Shown here one piece after another: positions 19,049 through 27,543 of a stretch of 64,000 nt of DNA (positions are counted from its first letter, which is position 1; each line of letters opens with the position of its first letter). The position numbers were made by a program, and so were the translations under genes. Under the pieces are notes generated by a model. It was not told the origin of the DNA. It worked only from the letters and a program-made list of their open reading frames with translations, and searched no databases. Source of the stretch: Pseudoalteromonas luteoviolacea (GTDB lineage Bacteria; Pseudomonadota; Gammaproteobacteria; Enterobacterales; Alteromonadaceae); assembly GCF_018100925.1 (NCBI RefSeq), contig NZ_JAGJEH010000005.1, forward strand, positions 372,001 through 436,000. The letters are read 5' to 3'.

Positions 19049-20488
19049 ATGTTTACAGGTCGTCCGCTCGATGAGCTTGTTAAAACCGCTAAACATGCTC
19101 AGATGGCTCAACAAGTGCGCGAAGCGATTCAAAGTGGTCAATTAAAACCGGGAGAAAAACTCCCGTCAGCACGCACATTAGGGCAACTATTTGGTCTTAA
19201 TCGGCACACAGTCATGTTAGCCTTGCAAAATTTGGTCGCCGAAGGGTGGCTGATCTCAGAGCTTCGAAAGGGTTACAAGGTTAATCAGCATTTACCTGTG
19301 GTGGAAAGTGCACAAGTAGAACTAAAAAACGAGCAGTATCAACCAGTATTGCCCCAATTTGCTAACCCACTGGCAGCAGTAAAATCAACTCAGTTAAGTG
19401 ACTATCAATATAATTTTGCTGGTGGGTTACCCGATGTGAAGCATTTTCCATTCGACGAATTTAGGCGCAGTATGAACCGGATCTGCCGGAGCAGTAACGC
19501 GGCAGCATTTCATTACCAAAATACCGCAGGAGAGCCTGTACTTAGGGAGCAGCTAAAAGCATATTTAAGAAAAGGGCGCGGACTGAGTTGTGAAGATGTT
19601 TTAGTTTGCAACGGCTCTCAAGAAGCTTTGTTTTTAGTAGGACAGGCATTTTTATCGCCAGGGCAAGGCGTGGCGATGGAGGCGTTAGGTTACCCCCCCG
19701 CACGCCAAGCATTTCTTGCATCTGGTGGTGTCATTCATGATATTGCGCAAGATGAACAGGGGTTGTGTGTTGATTCACTGGCAGAATGTCTGTCACGTGC
19801 GGATATACGTTTAGTGTACTTAACGCCCTTACACCAGTACCCGACCACGATCACCATGTCGGTTGCCCGCCGACTGGCGATTTACAAGTTGTGTGCACAG
19901 CATGGGGTGTTTATTGTTGAAGATGACTACGATCATGAGTTTCATTATCGTTGTCCACCGTTACAGCCCATCGCGGCAAATGATCCGGCTCAAATAGTGA
20001 TCTACCTGTCGACTTTTTCTAAGATCATGTTTGCGGGTGCACGGTTAGGGTATGTCACAGCGGCGCCTGTCGTATTACAGCAATTGATAAGATTAAAACA
20101 GCTAATAAACCATAAAAATGATGTATTGTTGCAATTTGCTATTGCAGATTGGATGGCAACGGGGTGTTTTGAGCGTCATTTACGACGTATGACTAAGTTA
20201 TATCAACAACGCTGTGATTTAATGGCTGCGCAGTTGTCTCAGTTTCAAAGCCAAGGACATGACATTGACTTCAAACAACCAGATGGCGGCATGGCTTTTT
20301 GGGTCGACCTGAAGCGCGACATTGCTTTTTTGCCCAATAAATTACATGAGGCGAGTATTTATGCGCTGACTGAGCACGCATTTTGTGGTTCACCGAAGGC
20401 GTCATATAGCCACATACGGCTCGGGTTTGCAGGTCAAAGTGCAGAGAATATTACGGCGGGGCTAAAACGGATGTTTGCGTTGCTTTGA
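19049..20488 (+). CDS. MocR/PdxR-type transcriptional regulator (GntR HTH plus aminotransferase domain)
   Basis: 479 residues. The N-terminal GntR winged helix (QVREAIQSGQLKPGEKLPSA, LFGLNRHTVMLALQNL) is fused to a fold-type I aminotransferase domain with PLP lysine in STFSKIMFAGARLGYV and the DDYDHEFHY segment. These regulators use PLP adducts as effectors. It is transcribed away from the acetyltransferase/PaiB pair and probably controls that pair, as is common for MocR genes. The TTG at 18938 would add 37 hydrophobic residues with no family counterpart, so ATG 19049 is preferred although its ribosome binding site is weak. Confidence 0.87.
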   Translation: MFTGRPLDELVKTAKHAQMAQQVREAIQSGQLKPGEKLPSARTLGQLFGLNRHTVMLALQNLVAEGWLISELRKGYKVNQHLPVVESAQVELKNEQYQPVLPQFANPLAAVKSTQLSDYQYNFAGGLPDVKHFPFDEFRRSMNRICRSSNAAAFHYQNTAGEPVLREQLKAYLRKGRGLSCEDVLVCNGSQEALFLVGQAFLSPGQGVAMEALGYPPARQAFLASGGVIHDIAQDEQGLCVDSLAECLSRADIRLVYLTPLHQYPTTITMSVARRLAIYKLCAQHGVFIVEDDYDHEFHYRCPPLQPIAANDPAQIVIYLSTFSKIMFAGARLGYVTAAPVVLQQLIRLKQLINHKNDVLLQFAIADWMATGCFERHLRRMTKLYQQRCDLMAAQLSQFQSQGHDIDFKQPDGGMAFWVDLKRDIAFLPNKLHEASIYALTEHAFCGSPKASYSHIRLGFAGQSAENITAGLKRMFALL

Positions 20489-20571
20489 GGTCTAATTAAG
20501 CAGGAAAAAAGGCCCATGCCTAGGCCCACTGTATCGACATATGATTGCATGTTTTTTTAAAAGGGAATGCT

Positions 20572-20766
20572 TTATTTCCTATCAGGCGCCCAAGCAAGTT
20601 GCCCGTTTATATTTGCAATGTCATATTTGAGTCTGCTTTCAACCCAGCTACCATCTTCTTTTTGGCATAATGCGATGATATAGCAATCTTCTTCGCCAGG
20701 GATCCCCTCAAAGTGGATATTACGGCAACTCGATTTATATGAGCCTGGGGGGGTTATGAAAGACAT
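20572..20766 (-). CDS. Mini cyanovirin-N homology (CVNH) domain protein
   Basis: 64 residues. GSYKSSCRNIHFEG near the start, LCQKEDGSWVESRL in the middle and IANINGQLAW at the end follow the CVNH pattern (S-x-x-C-R-N-I, C-x-x-x-D-G-S-x-V, N-x-N-G-x-L-x-W). CVNH lectins bind high-mannose glycans. Normal proteins hold two such repeats in about 100 residues; this one has a single repeat, so it may act as a domain-swapped dimer. No signal peptide is seen. A stop codon sits immediately before the ATG, so it is not a fragment of a longer frame. Confidence 0.68.
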   Translation of the reverse strand: MSFITPPGSYKSSCRNIHFEGIPGEEDCYIIALCQKEDGSWVESRLKYDIANINGQLAWAPDRK

Positions 20767-20910
20767 CTATCAAGTACTCCATTTTGGTTAATGACAATGC
20801 AGCTTGTTCTAAACTAAGCTGCTCCAACAAAGTGATGATGTCCACTATAAAGGGAATTAACTGCTATAAACATTACACATTATTACACGGGCAATAGCCG
20901 CTGAATAAAT

Positions 20911-21384
20911 CTATCTATTTGAACTGCGGATTTTTAATTTACCGGTTTCGTCTTCAAATGTGATCACAAAAACTTTGTCAAATTCGTCCTCAGCGATGCT
21001 GACAGCTCGACCAGTTAGCAGTGCAACCAAAGTGGGTGTTGTATTGCTGTGGCCTGCAACGACTATGGTGCCTGTCTGTTTTTTGAGCATGTCTGCAAAC
21101 TCTTCTAACTTCCCTGGGTTATACATTGAAATATGCGTATCTATTAGATCAGCAAGTGGCGCTAGTGTTGCTTTAGTACGGTTGTAGTCAGTTGAGTAAA
21201 GTTTTGTAGGCTCATAGGGGAGCATCATTTGCGCGATGTAGTGCGCGCGTTTGATCCCCTGCTGTGTCAAGCTGGGATCAACGCCTTTTTGTTTCTCGGC
21301 ATGTCTGACGAGAATGATATTTTCTGGCATAGCGAAGCTTGAAAAGCTCAATAGGCCCAAAAGCAGAATTAATACAGTACGCAT
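20911..21384 (-). CDS. Exported histidine phosphatase family protein
   Basis: 157 residues with signal peptide (MRTVLILLLGLLSFSSFA). Phosphoglycerate-mutase-like fold: catalytic LVRHAEK with His28, GIKRAHYIA, a YSTDYNRTKATL segment carrying the conserved Arg, and the second histidine in AGHSNTTP. It is a small, SixA-sized phosphatase that should act in the periplasm; substrate unknown. Ribosome binding site GGAG lies upstream. Divergent from the efflux operon. Confidence 0.83.
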   Translation of the reverse strand: MRTVLILLLGLLSFSSFAMPENIILVRHAEKQKGVDPSLTQQGIKRAHYIAQMMLPYEPTKLYSTDYNRTKATLAPLADLIDTHISMYNPGKLEEFADMLKKQTGTIVVAGHSNTTPTLVALLTGRAVSIAEDEFDKVFVITFEDETGKLKIRSSNR

Positions 21385-21479
21385 AGTGAGTCTCCTTATC
21401 TTCTTGTGCTCTGTCGTACTATATCGTGTTCTGCTCTATGGCGCACCCGTATCAGTGATTTCATAGCGAGTACAATACC

Positions 21480-21580
21480 TGTCCGCTGCGGACACAATTT
21501 CTGTCCGCGGACGCTTTTTTACCTACCATAAAAAATAAAGTTAATACAAATCAATGACTTATTTTTGGCATGGTATTGGT
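21480..21580 (+). promoter_or_regulatory. Enhancer palindromes and sigma-54 promoter of the efflux operon
   Basis: TGTCCGCTGCGGACA (21480-21494) and GTCCGCGGAC (21503-21512) are two adjacent palindromes built from the same half-site. About 55-75 bases downstream, TGGCATGGTATTGGT (21566-21580) fits a sigma-54 promoter with GG-N10-G(T for C). The spacing suits an activator bound upstream; the NtrC-type regulator encoded at 26209 is the obvious candidate. Confidence 0.6.
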
Positions 21581-21608
21581 ATATCTCAATGCATCAGGAT
21601 ATAAATGA

Positions 21609-22880
21609 GTGATTGAAATGATTAAAGATACCAGTGGACAGGATCAAAGCGTTCAGAAAAAGCGGCCAATTTATAAACGCAAGAGAGCTTCCATAATCGG
21701 AGCGGGCGCGGCGTTGTTTGGGGTGTTGTTGTGGTTGCAGTTATCGCCACAAGCACAGCATTCTATCGAGAGAGAGCAGTTAGATATTGCCAAAGTAGAA
21801 TTTGGCAATTTAGTACGCGAAGTAGGTGCCCAAGGCAAAATTGTAGCAGCACATGCGCCAACCATTTACAGCCCGGAAATAGGTGTGACGACCTTATATG
21901 TAAATGCTGGTGACAGTGTGCATAAAGGGCAGCTCGTTGCTCAGTTACATAGCCCCGAGTTAAGCAGTGAGTTGAAACAACAAGAATCAGAATTATCGCG
22001 TCTAGAAAGCGAATGGCAAAGGCAGCAATTAGAGTCACGGCGTCAGGCTCTGGCGCTTGAAAAGTCTTTAGATTTAGCCAGAGTCACGCTGGATGCTGCT
22101 GAAAGAGAGAATCGGCGAGCACAGATTTCGATTAAGACAAGCTTAATTAGCCAAATAGATCTGGAACAAGCACAGGACGAGTTTGCACGCGCCAAGCTGA
22201 ACTTTACTCATGCACAAAAAGAAGCGGAGATCGGCCGTGATACGCTGAAATTTGAACTTGCCTCTGTCAAAAGTAATGTTGTGCGTCAGGCTATTGTGGT
22301 TGAAGAAATAAAACGCAGAGTGACCAATTTACAAGTACGAGCATCGGTGCACGGGATTGTTGGTAACTTATTGGTGCAAAATAAATCGGCAGTGAGCCAG
22401 AACCAACCCTTGATGACATTGGTTGATTTGTCAGCCTATGAAGTCGAGTTGCAAGTCCCTGAAAGTTATGCCAATGAGTTGGGTTTGTCTATGCCTGTAC
22501 TCATGCGTATTGGCGCAAAAGAGTTTGAAGGTAAACTCAGTGCCATATCGCCAGAGGTCAGCGATCGTGAAGTGACCACCCGAGTAAAGTTTTCCAATCA
22601 AGACATTTCTGGTATTCGCCAGAATCAACGAGTACATGCCCGTATTCAACTGGAAAGTAAGCAAAGTGTGCTGAAAGTGAAGCGTGGCCCGTTTTTAAAT
22701 ACCGGTGGATATATCGCTTATCGCTTGCATGACAATGTGGCGCAGCGTGTAGATATCAAAACTGGTTCAAGTAGTTTAAAAGACATTGAAATCATTGCAG
22801 GACTTCAAGAGGGTGACGAAATCATCGTCTCTGGCTATGATGCGTTCAGCGATGCAAGTTCAGTGCTAATCAGACAATAA
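21609..22880 (+). CDS. Periplasmic adaptor (HlyD/MacA-like) of an ABC efflux system
   Basis: 423 residues. Cytoplasmic basic tail, one membrane segment (ASIIGAGAALFGVLLWLQL), then a lipoyl domain (AAHAPTIYSPEIGVTTLYVNAG), a long alpha-hairpin (SELKQQESELSRLESEWQRQ onward) and beta-barrel domains. It links the inner-membrane transporter to an outer-membrane channel. First of four consecutive genes for a MacAB-like system. GTG 21609 has AGGA nine bases upstream; ATG 21618 is the alternative. No TolC gene is nearby. Confidence 0.85.
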   Translation: MIEMIKDTSGQDQSVQKKRPIYKRKRASIIGAGAALFGVLLWLQLSPQAQHSIEREQLDIAKVEFGNLVREVGAQGKIVAAHAPTIYSPEIGVTTLYVNAGDSVHKGQLVAQLHSPELSSELKQQESELSRLESEWQRQQLESRRQALALEKSLDLARVTLDAAERENRRAQISIKTSLISQIDLEQAQDEFARAKLNFTHAQKEAEIGRDTLKFELASVKSNVVRQAIVVEEIKRRVTNLQVRASVHGIVGNLLVQNKSAVSQNQPLMTLVDLSAYEVELQVPESYANELGLSMPVLMRIGAKEFEGKLSAISPEVSDREVTTRVKFSNQDISGIRQNQRVHARIQLESKQSVLKVKRGPFLNTGGYIAYRLHDNVAQRVDIKTGSSSLKDIEIIAGLQEGDEIIVSGYDAFSDASSVLIRQ

Positions 22881-22896
22881 ATAAGGAAGACATGTG

Positions 22897-23619
22897 ATGT
22901 TACAAATGCAAGATATCGGTAAGTTATATCAAACCGAAATGGTCCAAACACAAGCACTGAGAGAGTTTAATTTAACGGTCAATGAAGGTGAATTTATTGC
23001 TGTGACTGGCCCTTCAGGGTCAGGAAAGACAACATTTCTAAACATTGCAGGGCTGCTTGAGCCATTTTCATCTGGTCAATACATGCTCGATGGCGTTGAT
23101 GTAGGGAAGCTCAATGATAATCAGCGTTCGGACCTGCGAAATCAAAAAATAGGATTTATTTTTCAAGGGTTTAATCTAATTCCAGACCTGAATCTGTTTG
23201 AAAATATAGAAGTGCCGCTGCGCTATCGTGGGATTAAAACAGCGGAGCGAAAAAGACGTGTTGAGCAATGTCTAGAACAAGTCGGATTAGCTGGGCGCGC
23301 GCGTCATTTACCACAGCAATTGTCTGGAGGCCAACAGCAACGTGTCGCAATTGCACGTGCACTGGCTGGTGAGCCGCGCTTTTTACTAGCAGATGAGCCG
23401 ACAGGAAATCTAGATAGCTTAATGGCAAAGCAGGTTATGACATTGTTGGAGGAATTAAATAGGGCGGGTACAACGATAGTGATGGTGACGCACGATCAAG
23501 AGCTTGCGAGAAGAACACCGCGTAACATTCAAATTGTAGACGGGCAAGTTGCTGATTTTACCTTATACCAAGGTGTACAAGGTACGCGTGAAAACACACA
23601 AGTGCCATTGGGGGTTTAA
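22897..23619 (+). CDS. ABC transporter ATP-binding protein (MacB/LolD type)
   Basis: 240 residues. Walker A GPSGSGKTT, Q-loop FIFQGFNLIP, signature LSGGQQQRVAIARAL, Walker B plus D-loop FLLADEPTGNLD and switch His in MVTHD are complete. It powers the FtsX-type permeases that follow. ATG 22897 follows AAGGAAG by seven bases. Stop is one base from the next start. Confidence 0.92.
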   Translation: MLQMQDIGKLYQTEMVQTQALREFNLTVNEGEFIAVTGPSGSGKTTFLNIAGLLEPFSSGQYMLDGVDVGKLNDNQRSDLRNQKIGFIFQGFNLIPDLNLFENIEVPLRYRGIKTAERKRRVEQCLEQVGLAGRARHLPQQLSGGQQQRVAIARALAGEPRFLLADEPTGNLDSLMAKQVMTLLEELNRAGTTIVMVTHDQELARRTPRNIQIVDGQVADFTLYQGVQGTRENTQVPLGV

Positions 23620-23620
23620 T

Positions 23621-24934
23621 ATGTTGCTACATTATTGCGATTTAGCGTGGCGAAACATCAGACAGACGCCCTTTATCAGCGTATTGATGGTCATCGCGAT
23701 TGGTATAGGGATCGGCGTGACGATGACAACTTTATCTGTTTATCACATGAAAAGCGCGGATCCTATTCCGAATAAAAGCGCACGGCTTCATGCTTTGCAG
23801 CTCCAGATTATGGATGATGGTCAGACTTGGCGCACACCAGATAACCTGCCGCAACAGGTAACTTATCAGGATGCGATGTATTTACTAGAGCATTCATCAT
23901 TGGAAAAAAAAGTTGCGATGTTCAAGTCGGGCGCTGCGATTCATTTAGATAAGCCCGACAGTGCGCCTTTTATTAAAGACGTGAGGGTAACAAGTAGAGA
24001 TTTTTTCGACATGTTCGGTATGTCTTTCTTATATGGAAACGTATGGAGTGAAGCTCAAAGTGAGCAAGCCGCACCTGTTGTTGTCATCAGTGAGGTGCTA
24101 TCGGAAAAATTATTTGGCCGAAAGAATGCCTTAGGTGAATCCGTGTATTTAGGTGATCGCCGCCATGAAGTTGTCGGCGTTACAAAAAAATGGCATCCAG
24201 CAGTGAAGTTTTATGACGTAAACAATAGCGCCTTTGATCTCGCTGAAGAAGTATTTATTCCGCTGAGCCACGCTGAAGCTTATCGAGTTTCAAGTTGGGG
24301 AAATACCAATGGCTGGAAGAATGAAGATATTAACTCTTTTGAGCAATTCTTAAACTCAGAAACGGTGTGGTTGCAGTTTTGGGTTGAACTTAATTCTGCG
24401 TCAGAAAAAGCACAGTACGGGCAGTTTTTGCTAGATTATATGCGCGAACAACAACAGCTAGGCCGCTTTAATCGCAAAGAGCTAGAGTACAATTTGCAGC
24501 CTGTGATGCAGTGGCTAAAGTACAATCATGTGGTGAGTGCAGACAATAAAATATTGGTTGGATTGAGCTTTATGTTTTTAGCCGTGTGCATTGCAAACAT
24601 ATTAGGGATGCTACTGGCGAAATTTCTAAAACGCGCGCCCGATGCTGGTGTAAGGCGTGCGCTGGGGGCAAGTAAGCGCCAGATATTTTATCAACACTTG
24701 GTTGAGGTGGCTATATTGGGGTTACTTGGCTCTGTGGTTGGTGTGGTTTTGGCGCAGTTGGGCTTGGCGGGGATCAGAGAGTCTAAATCAGGTTATGAAC
24801 TGATCGCGACCATGGATTGGCAGATGTTGTTGATCTCGCCTGTTATTTCTATCTTGGCATGTTTAATTGCAGGTCTTTTCCCTGCCTGGGTTGTATGTAA
24901 AACATCACCAGCTACACACTTAAAAATACAATAA
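23621..24934 (+). CDS. FtsX/MacB-type permease subunit 1
   Basis: 437 residues. MacB topology: one N-terminal membrane helix (FISVLMVIAIGIGIGVTM), a 250-residue periplasmic domain, and three C-terminal helices (ILVGLSFMFLAVCIANILGML onward) with the coupling segment RRALGASKRQIFYQHLVE. Such permeases work by mechanotransmission, exporting peptides or toxins from the periplasm. ATG 23621 directly follows the ATPase stop with a GGGGG stretch as ribosome binding site; the longer frame overlaps the ATPase gene. Confidence 0.87.
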   Translation: MLLHYCDLAWRNIRQTPFISVLMVIAIGIGIGVTMTTLSVYHMKSADPIPNKSARLHALQLQIMDDGQTWRTPDNLPQQVTYQDAMYLLEHSSLEKKVAMFKSGAAIHLDKPDSAPFIKDVRVTSRDFFDMFGMSFLYGNVWSEAQSEQAAPVVVISEVLSEKLFGRKNALGESVYLGDRRHEVVGVTKKWHPAVKFYDVNNSAFDLAEEVFIPLSHAEAYRVSSWGNTNGWKNEDINSFEQFLNSETVWLQFWVELNSASEKAQYGQFLLDYMREQQQLGRFNRKELEYNLQPVMQWLKYNHVVSADNKILVGLSFMFLAVCIANILGMLLAKFLKRAPDAGVRRALGASKRQIFYQHLVEVAILGLLGSVVGVVLAQLGLAGIRESKSGYELIATMDWQMLLISPVISILACLIAGLFPAWVVCKTSPATHLKIQ

Positions 24935-24947
24935 AGGAGTGCTTTAA

Positions 24948-26150
24948 ATGTCTGAGATCAAACCTATTTTAAGCGCCTTAACACGGTCAAAAACCGGGGC
25001 CATTTTACTGGTCATGCAAATTGCCATTACCTTAGCACTTGTGAGCAACGCAATGTCTATCGTTGCAGACAGAGCAGAAAAGATAAACCAAACCACCGGG
25101 TATGATGAACAAGGGATCATATCTTATACCCTATTAACTTATGACAAAGATACCGACATACCAAAACAATTTAAAGAAGACATTAGACAACTTAAAGCGC
25201 TGGATGGTGTGATTGATGCGTTGGCGGTAAGCTCTATCCCTCTGTCGCGCAGCGGCGGATCAAGGACATTAAGTACCGATCCAGAAGAGCATAGCGGTAA
25301 AACTGCAGACTCAGGGTATATTCGAGCAAATCATCATGTTATTGGCGCACTGGGGTTAACCATTAACGAGGGAAGAGACTTTGCGCAAAGTGATGTGATT
25401 TATGGCAGAGATGGTGATTACCCATCAGTTGGCATTGTAAGCAGAGCAGTCGCTGACAAACTTTTTGGAAAAGGTAATGGGTTAAATGAAACTGTTTATA
25501 GCGGAGATGATGCATTCAAAATAATCGGGATCATCGATACGCTGAAAAGCCAATGGCCACGTTCAAAGATGGGAAATAGCTTGATATTTCTTCCCATTGA
25601 AGAAGCGTTAACTTACCAAAAATTTATCGTCAAGACGACGCCACAAAAACGCGCACAGGTCATAAAGCAAATAGAGCCTCTATTGCTAGATCTCGACCGT
25701 GGTCGAGTCGTTATGAATATCAAAGGGCTGGACACGTCAAAAGCGGATACTTATGCCGGTGACACATTAATGATCCGTATGTTAATTGCAATTGTCGTGT
25801 TTTTAGTGATTATTACTGCGCTGGGCATATTTGGTCTAACACATTTTAATATCAGTAAACGCACAAAGCAGATCGGTACTCGGCGTGCGCTGGGAGCGAG
25901 AAAATCGACCATTTTCAAATACTTTTTATTGGAGAACTTGCTGGTCACCGCTTTAGGTGTGGTGATTGGCGGTGTTGGTGCACTGGTGCTAGGGAGAGAG
26001 CTGATGGGGCACTATAGTGTGCCTCCGCTTGAAACAAGTGCAGTCTTAATAACTGCAATGATGATGCTATTGATGAGCTTTATTGCCGTCTATTCACCTG
26101 CTCGGCGTGCCGCAAATATTTCTCCAAGTGTGGCAACTCGAAGTATTTAA
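24948..26150 (+). CDS. FtsX/MacB-type permease subunit 2
   Basis: 400 residues, same layout as the preceding gene: N-terminal helix (GAILLVMQIAITLALVSNA), periplasmic MacB core domain, three C-terminal helices and coupling motif TRRALGARKSTIFKYFLLE. With subunit 1 it should form a heterodimeric permease on the shared ATPase. AAAGGAG lies ahead of the ATG. Substrate not predictable from sequence. Confidence 0.87.
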   Translation: MSEIKPILSALTRSKTGAILLVMQIAITLALVSNAMSIVADRAEKINQTTGYDEQGIISYTLLTYDKDTDIPKQFKEDIRQLKALDGVIDALAVSSIPLSRSGGSRTLSTDPEEHSGKTADSGYIRANHHVIGALGLTINEGRDFAQSDVIYGRDGDYPSVGIVSRAVADKLFGKGNGLNETVYSGDDAFKIIGIIDTLKSQWPRSKMGNSLIFLPIEEALTYQKFIVKTTPQKRAQVIKQIEPLLLDLDRGRVVMNIKGLDTSKADTYAGDTLMIRMLIAIVVFLVIITALGIFGLTHFNISKRTKQIGTRRALGARKSTIFKYFLLENLLVTALGVVIGGVGALVLGRELMGHYSVPPLETSAVLITAMMMLLMSFIAVYSPARRAANISPSVATRSI

Positions 26151-26166
26151 AAATTAGGAACAACAC

Positions 26167-26194
26167 TATGTTACACTCGAAAGGGTGTAACATA
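26167..26194. promoter_or_regulatory. Inverted repeat ahead of the response regulator gene
   Basis: TATGTTACAC (26167-26176) and GTGTAACATA (26185-26194) are perfect 10-bp arms around an 8-base centre. There is no T-run, so an operator or an RNA hairpin that tunes expression between the permease and regulator genes is more likely than a terminator. Confidence 0.5.
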
Positions 26195-26208
26195 ACTATA
26201 AAAAGCAC

Positions 26209-27543
26209 ATGGATAAAATACTGATTATTGACGATAACCCTGCTGTTTTGCAGTCGTTATCTCTATTATTTGAGCTACATGATTACCAAGTGGTCGAGGC
26301 TTCAACTCCTTTTGAGGCTGAACAAGTTGTGCGCTATCAACGAATTGACTTGGTTATTCAGGACATGAACTTTTCTGCTGATACAACTTCAGGCGAAGAG
26401 GGTAAGGCGCTGTTTTTTAAGCTGCGAGCGATTAACCCTTGCTTGCCCATCATCTTGCTAACCGCATGGACTGAACTGGAAATGGCAATTTCTCTCGTCA
26501 AAGCTGGGGCCGCAGACTATTTAGCTAAACCTTGGGATGACGAAAAGTTACTTGTGAGCGTGGCTAATTTAATAGCGCTTGGCAAAGCCAGTGAAGACAG
26601 TAAACAGCTGCAACGGCAAGAGCAAGAAAGGGCACAATTCAATGAGGGCGCTCAGCTTTGTGGTCTGATATATAAAAGTGTTGCTATGCAGCGCGCTGTT
26701 GAAATGGCTGTACAAGTTGCCAAGTCTGATGTTGCAGTGCTTGTCACGGGGGCCAATGGCAGCGGGAAAGAAAAAGTTGCAGAGATAATCCAAGCCAACT
26801 CTAGGCTCGCGAATAAACCGTTTATTAAAGTAAATGCAGGTGCACTACCAGACAATTTAATCGAAGCTGAGTTATTTGGCGCTGAGGCCGGGGCGTATAC
26901 CGGTGCAAATAAACAGCGAATTGGCCGGTTTGAAGCCGCTGATGGCGGCACGCTTTTTTTGGATGAGATAGGTAACTTACCTTTGTCAGGTCAAATGAAG
27001 CTGCTACGAGTGCTACAAACTGGAGAATTTGAACGTCTTGGTTCTGTAGAAACTCGCCAAGTGAATGTCAGGGTGATTTCAGCTACCAATGCACAACTTT
27101 TAAATGACATTGCCGCAGGTCGCTTTCGAGAAGACTTATATTATCGACTGAATGTTATTGAGATACAACTGCCAAACCTCAGCCAAAGAGTCGATGATAT
27201 ATTACCCCTGGTTCAGCACTTTTTGCCGACTCGCGTGTTGACCCTTAGTGCAGAAAAGTCACTGTGTGCTCATTCATGGCCCGGCAATGTTAGAGAGCTA
27301 GAAAATGCGTGTAAAAGAGCGGGCGTGCTGAAGCCCACAGGTGAACTCGATGCTGCCGATTTTGGGCTTACAACAATTGCAGCAAAATCAGCGCCACCAG
27401 TGCAGGGCCGTGAACCGTCGAAGCAAGAGCTTCAGCAAGCCATGCGTCAATGTGAAGGTGTTATAGCCAAAGTAGCGAGGCAATTTGGCATGAGTCGCCA
27501 AGCCTTGTACCGACGCTTGCAAAAATATGGAATTGAATATTAA
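26209..27543 (+). CDS. Sigma-54-dependent response regulator, NtrC family
   Basis: 444 residues. Receiver domain with Asp8/Asp9 and phospho-acceptor Asp52; AAA+ domain with Walker A GANGSGKE (usual form GESGTGKE) and sigma-54 contact loop GAYTGA (usual GAFTGA); C-terminal Fis-type HTH (VARQFGMSRQALYRRLQKYG). It should activate sigma-54 promoters, most likely that of its own efflux operon, where palindromes lie upstream of a -24/-12 element. Stop and next start overlap by one base (TAATG). Confidence 0.87.
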   Translation: MDKILIIDDNPAVLQSLSLLFELHDYQVVEASTPFEAEQVVRYQRIDLVIQDMNFSADTTSGEEGKALFFKLRAINPCLPIILLTAWTELEMAISLVKAGAADYLAKPWDDEKLLVSVANLIALGKASEDSKQLQRQEQERAQFNEGAQLCGLIYKSVAMQRAVEMAVQVAKSDVAVLVTGANGSGKEKVAEIIQANSRLANKPFIKVNAGALPDNLIEAELFGAEAGAYTGANKQRIGRFEAADGGTLFLDEIGNLPLSGQMKLLRVLQTGEFERLGSVETRQVNVRVISATNAQLLNDIAAGRFREDLYYRLNVIEIQLPNLSQRVDDILPLVQHFLPTRVLTLSAEKSLCAHSWPGNVRELENACKRAGVLKPTGELDAADFGLTTIAAKSAPPVQGREPSKQELQQAMRQCEGVIAKVARQFGMSRQALYRRLQKYGIEY

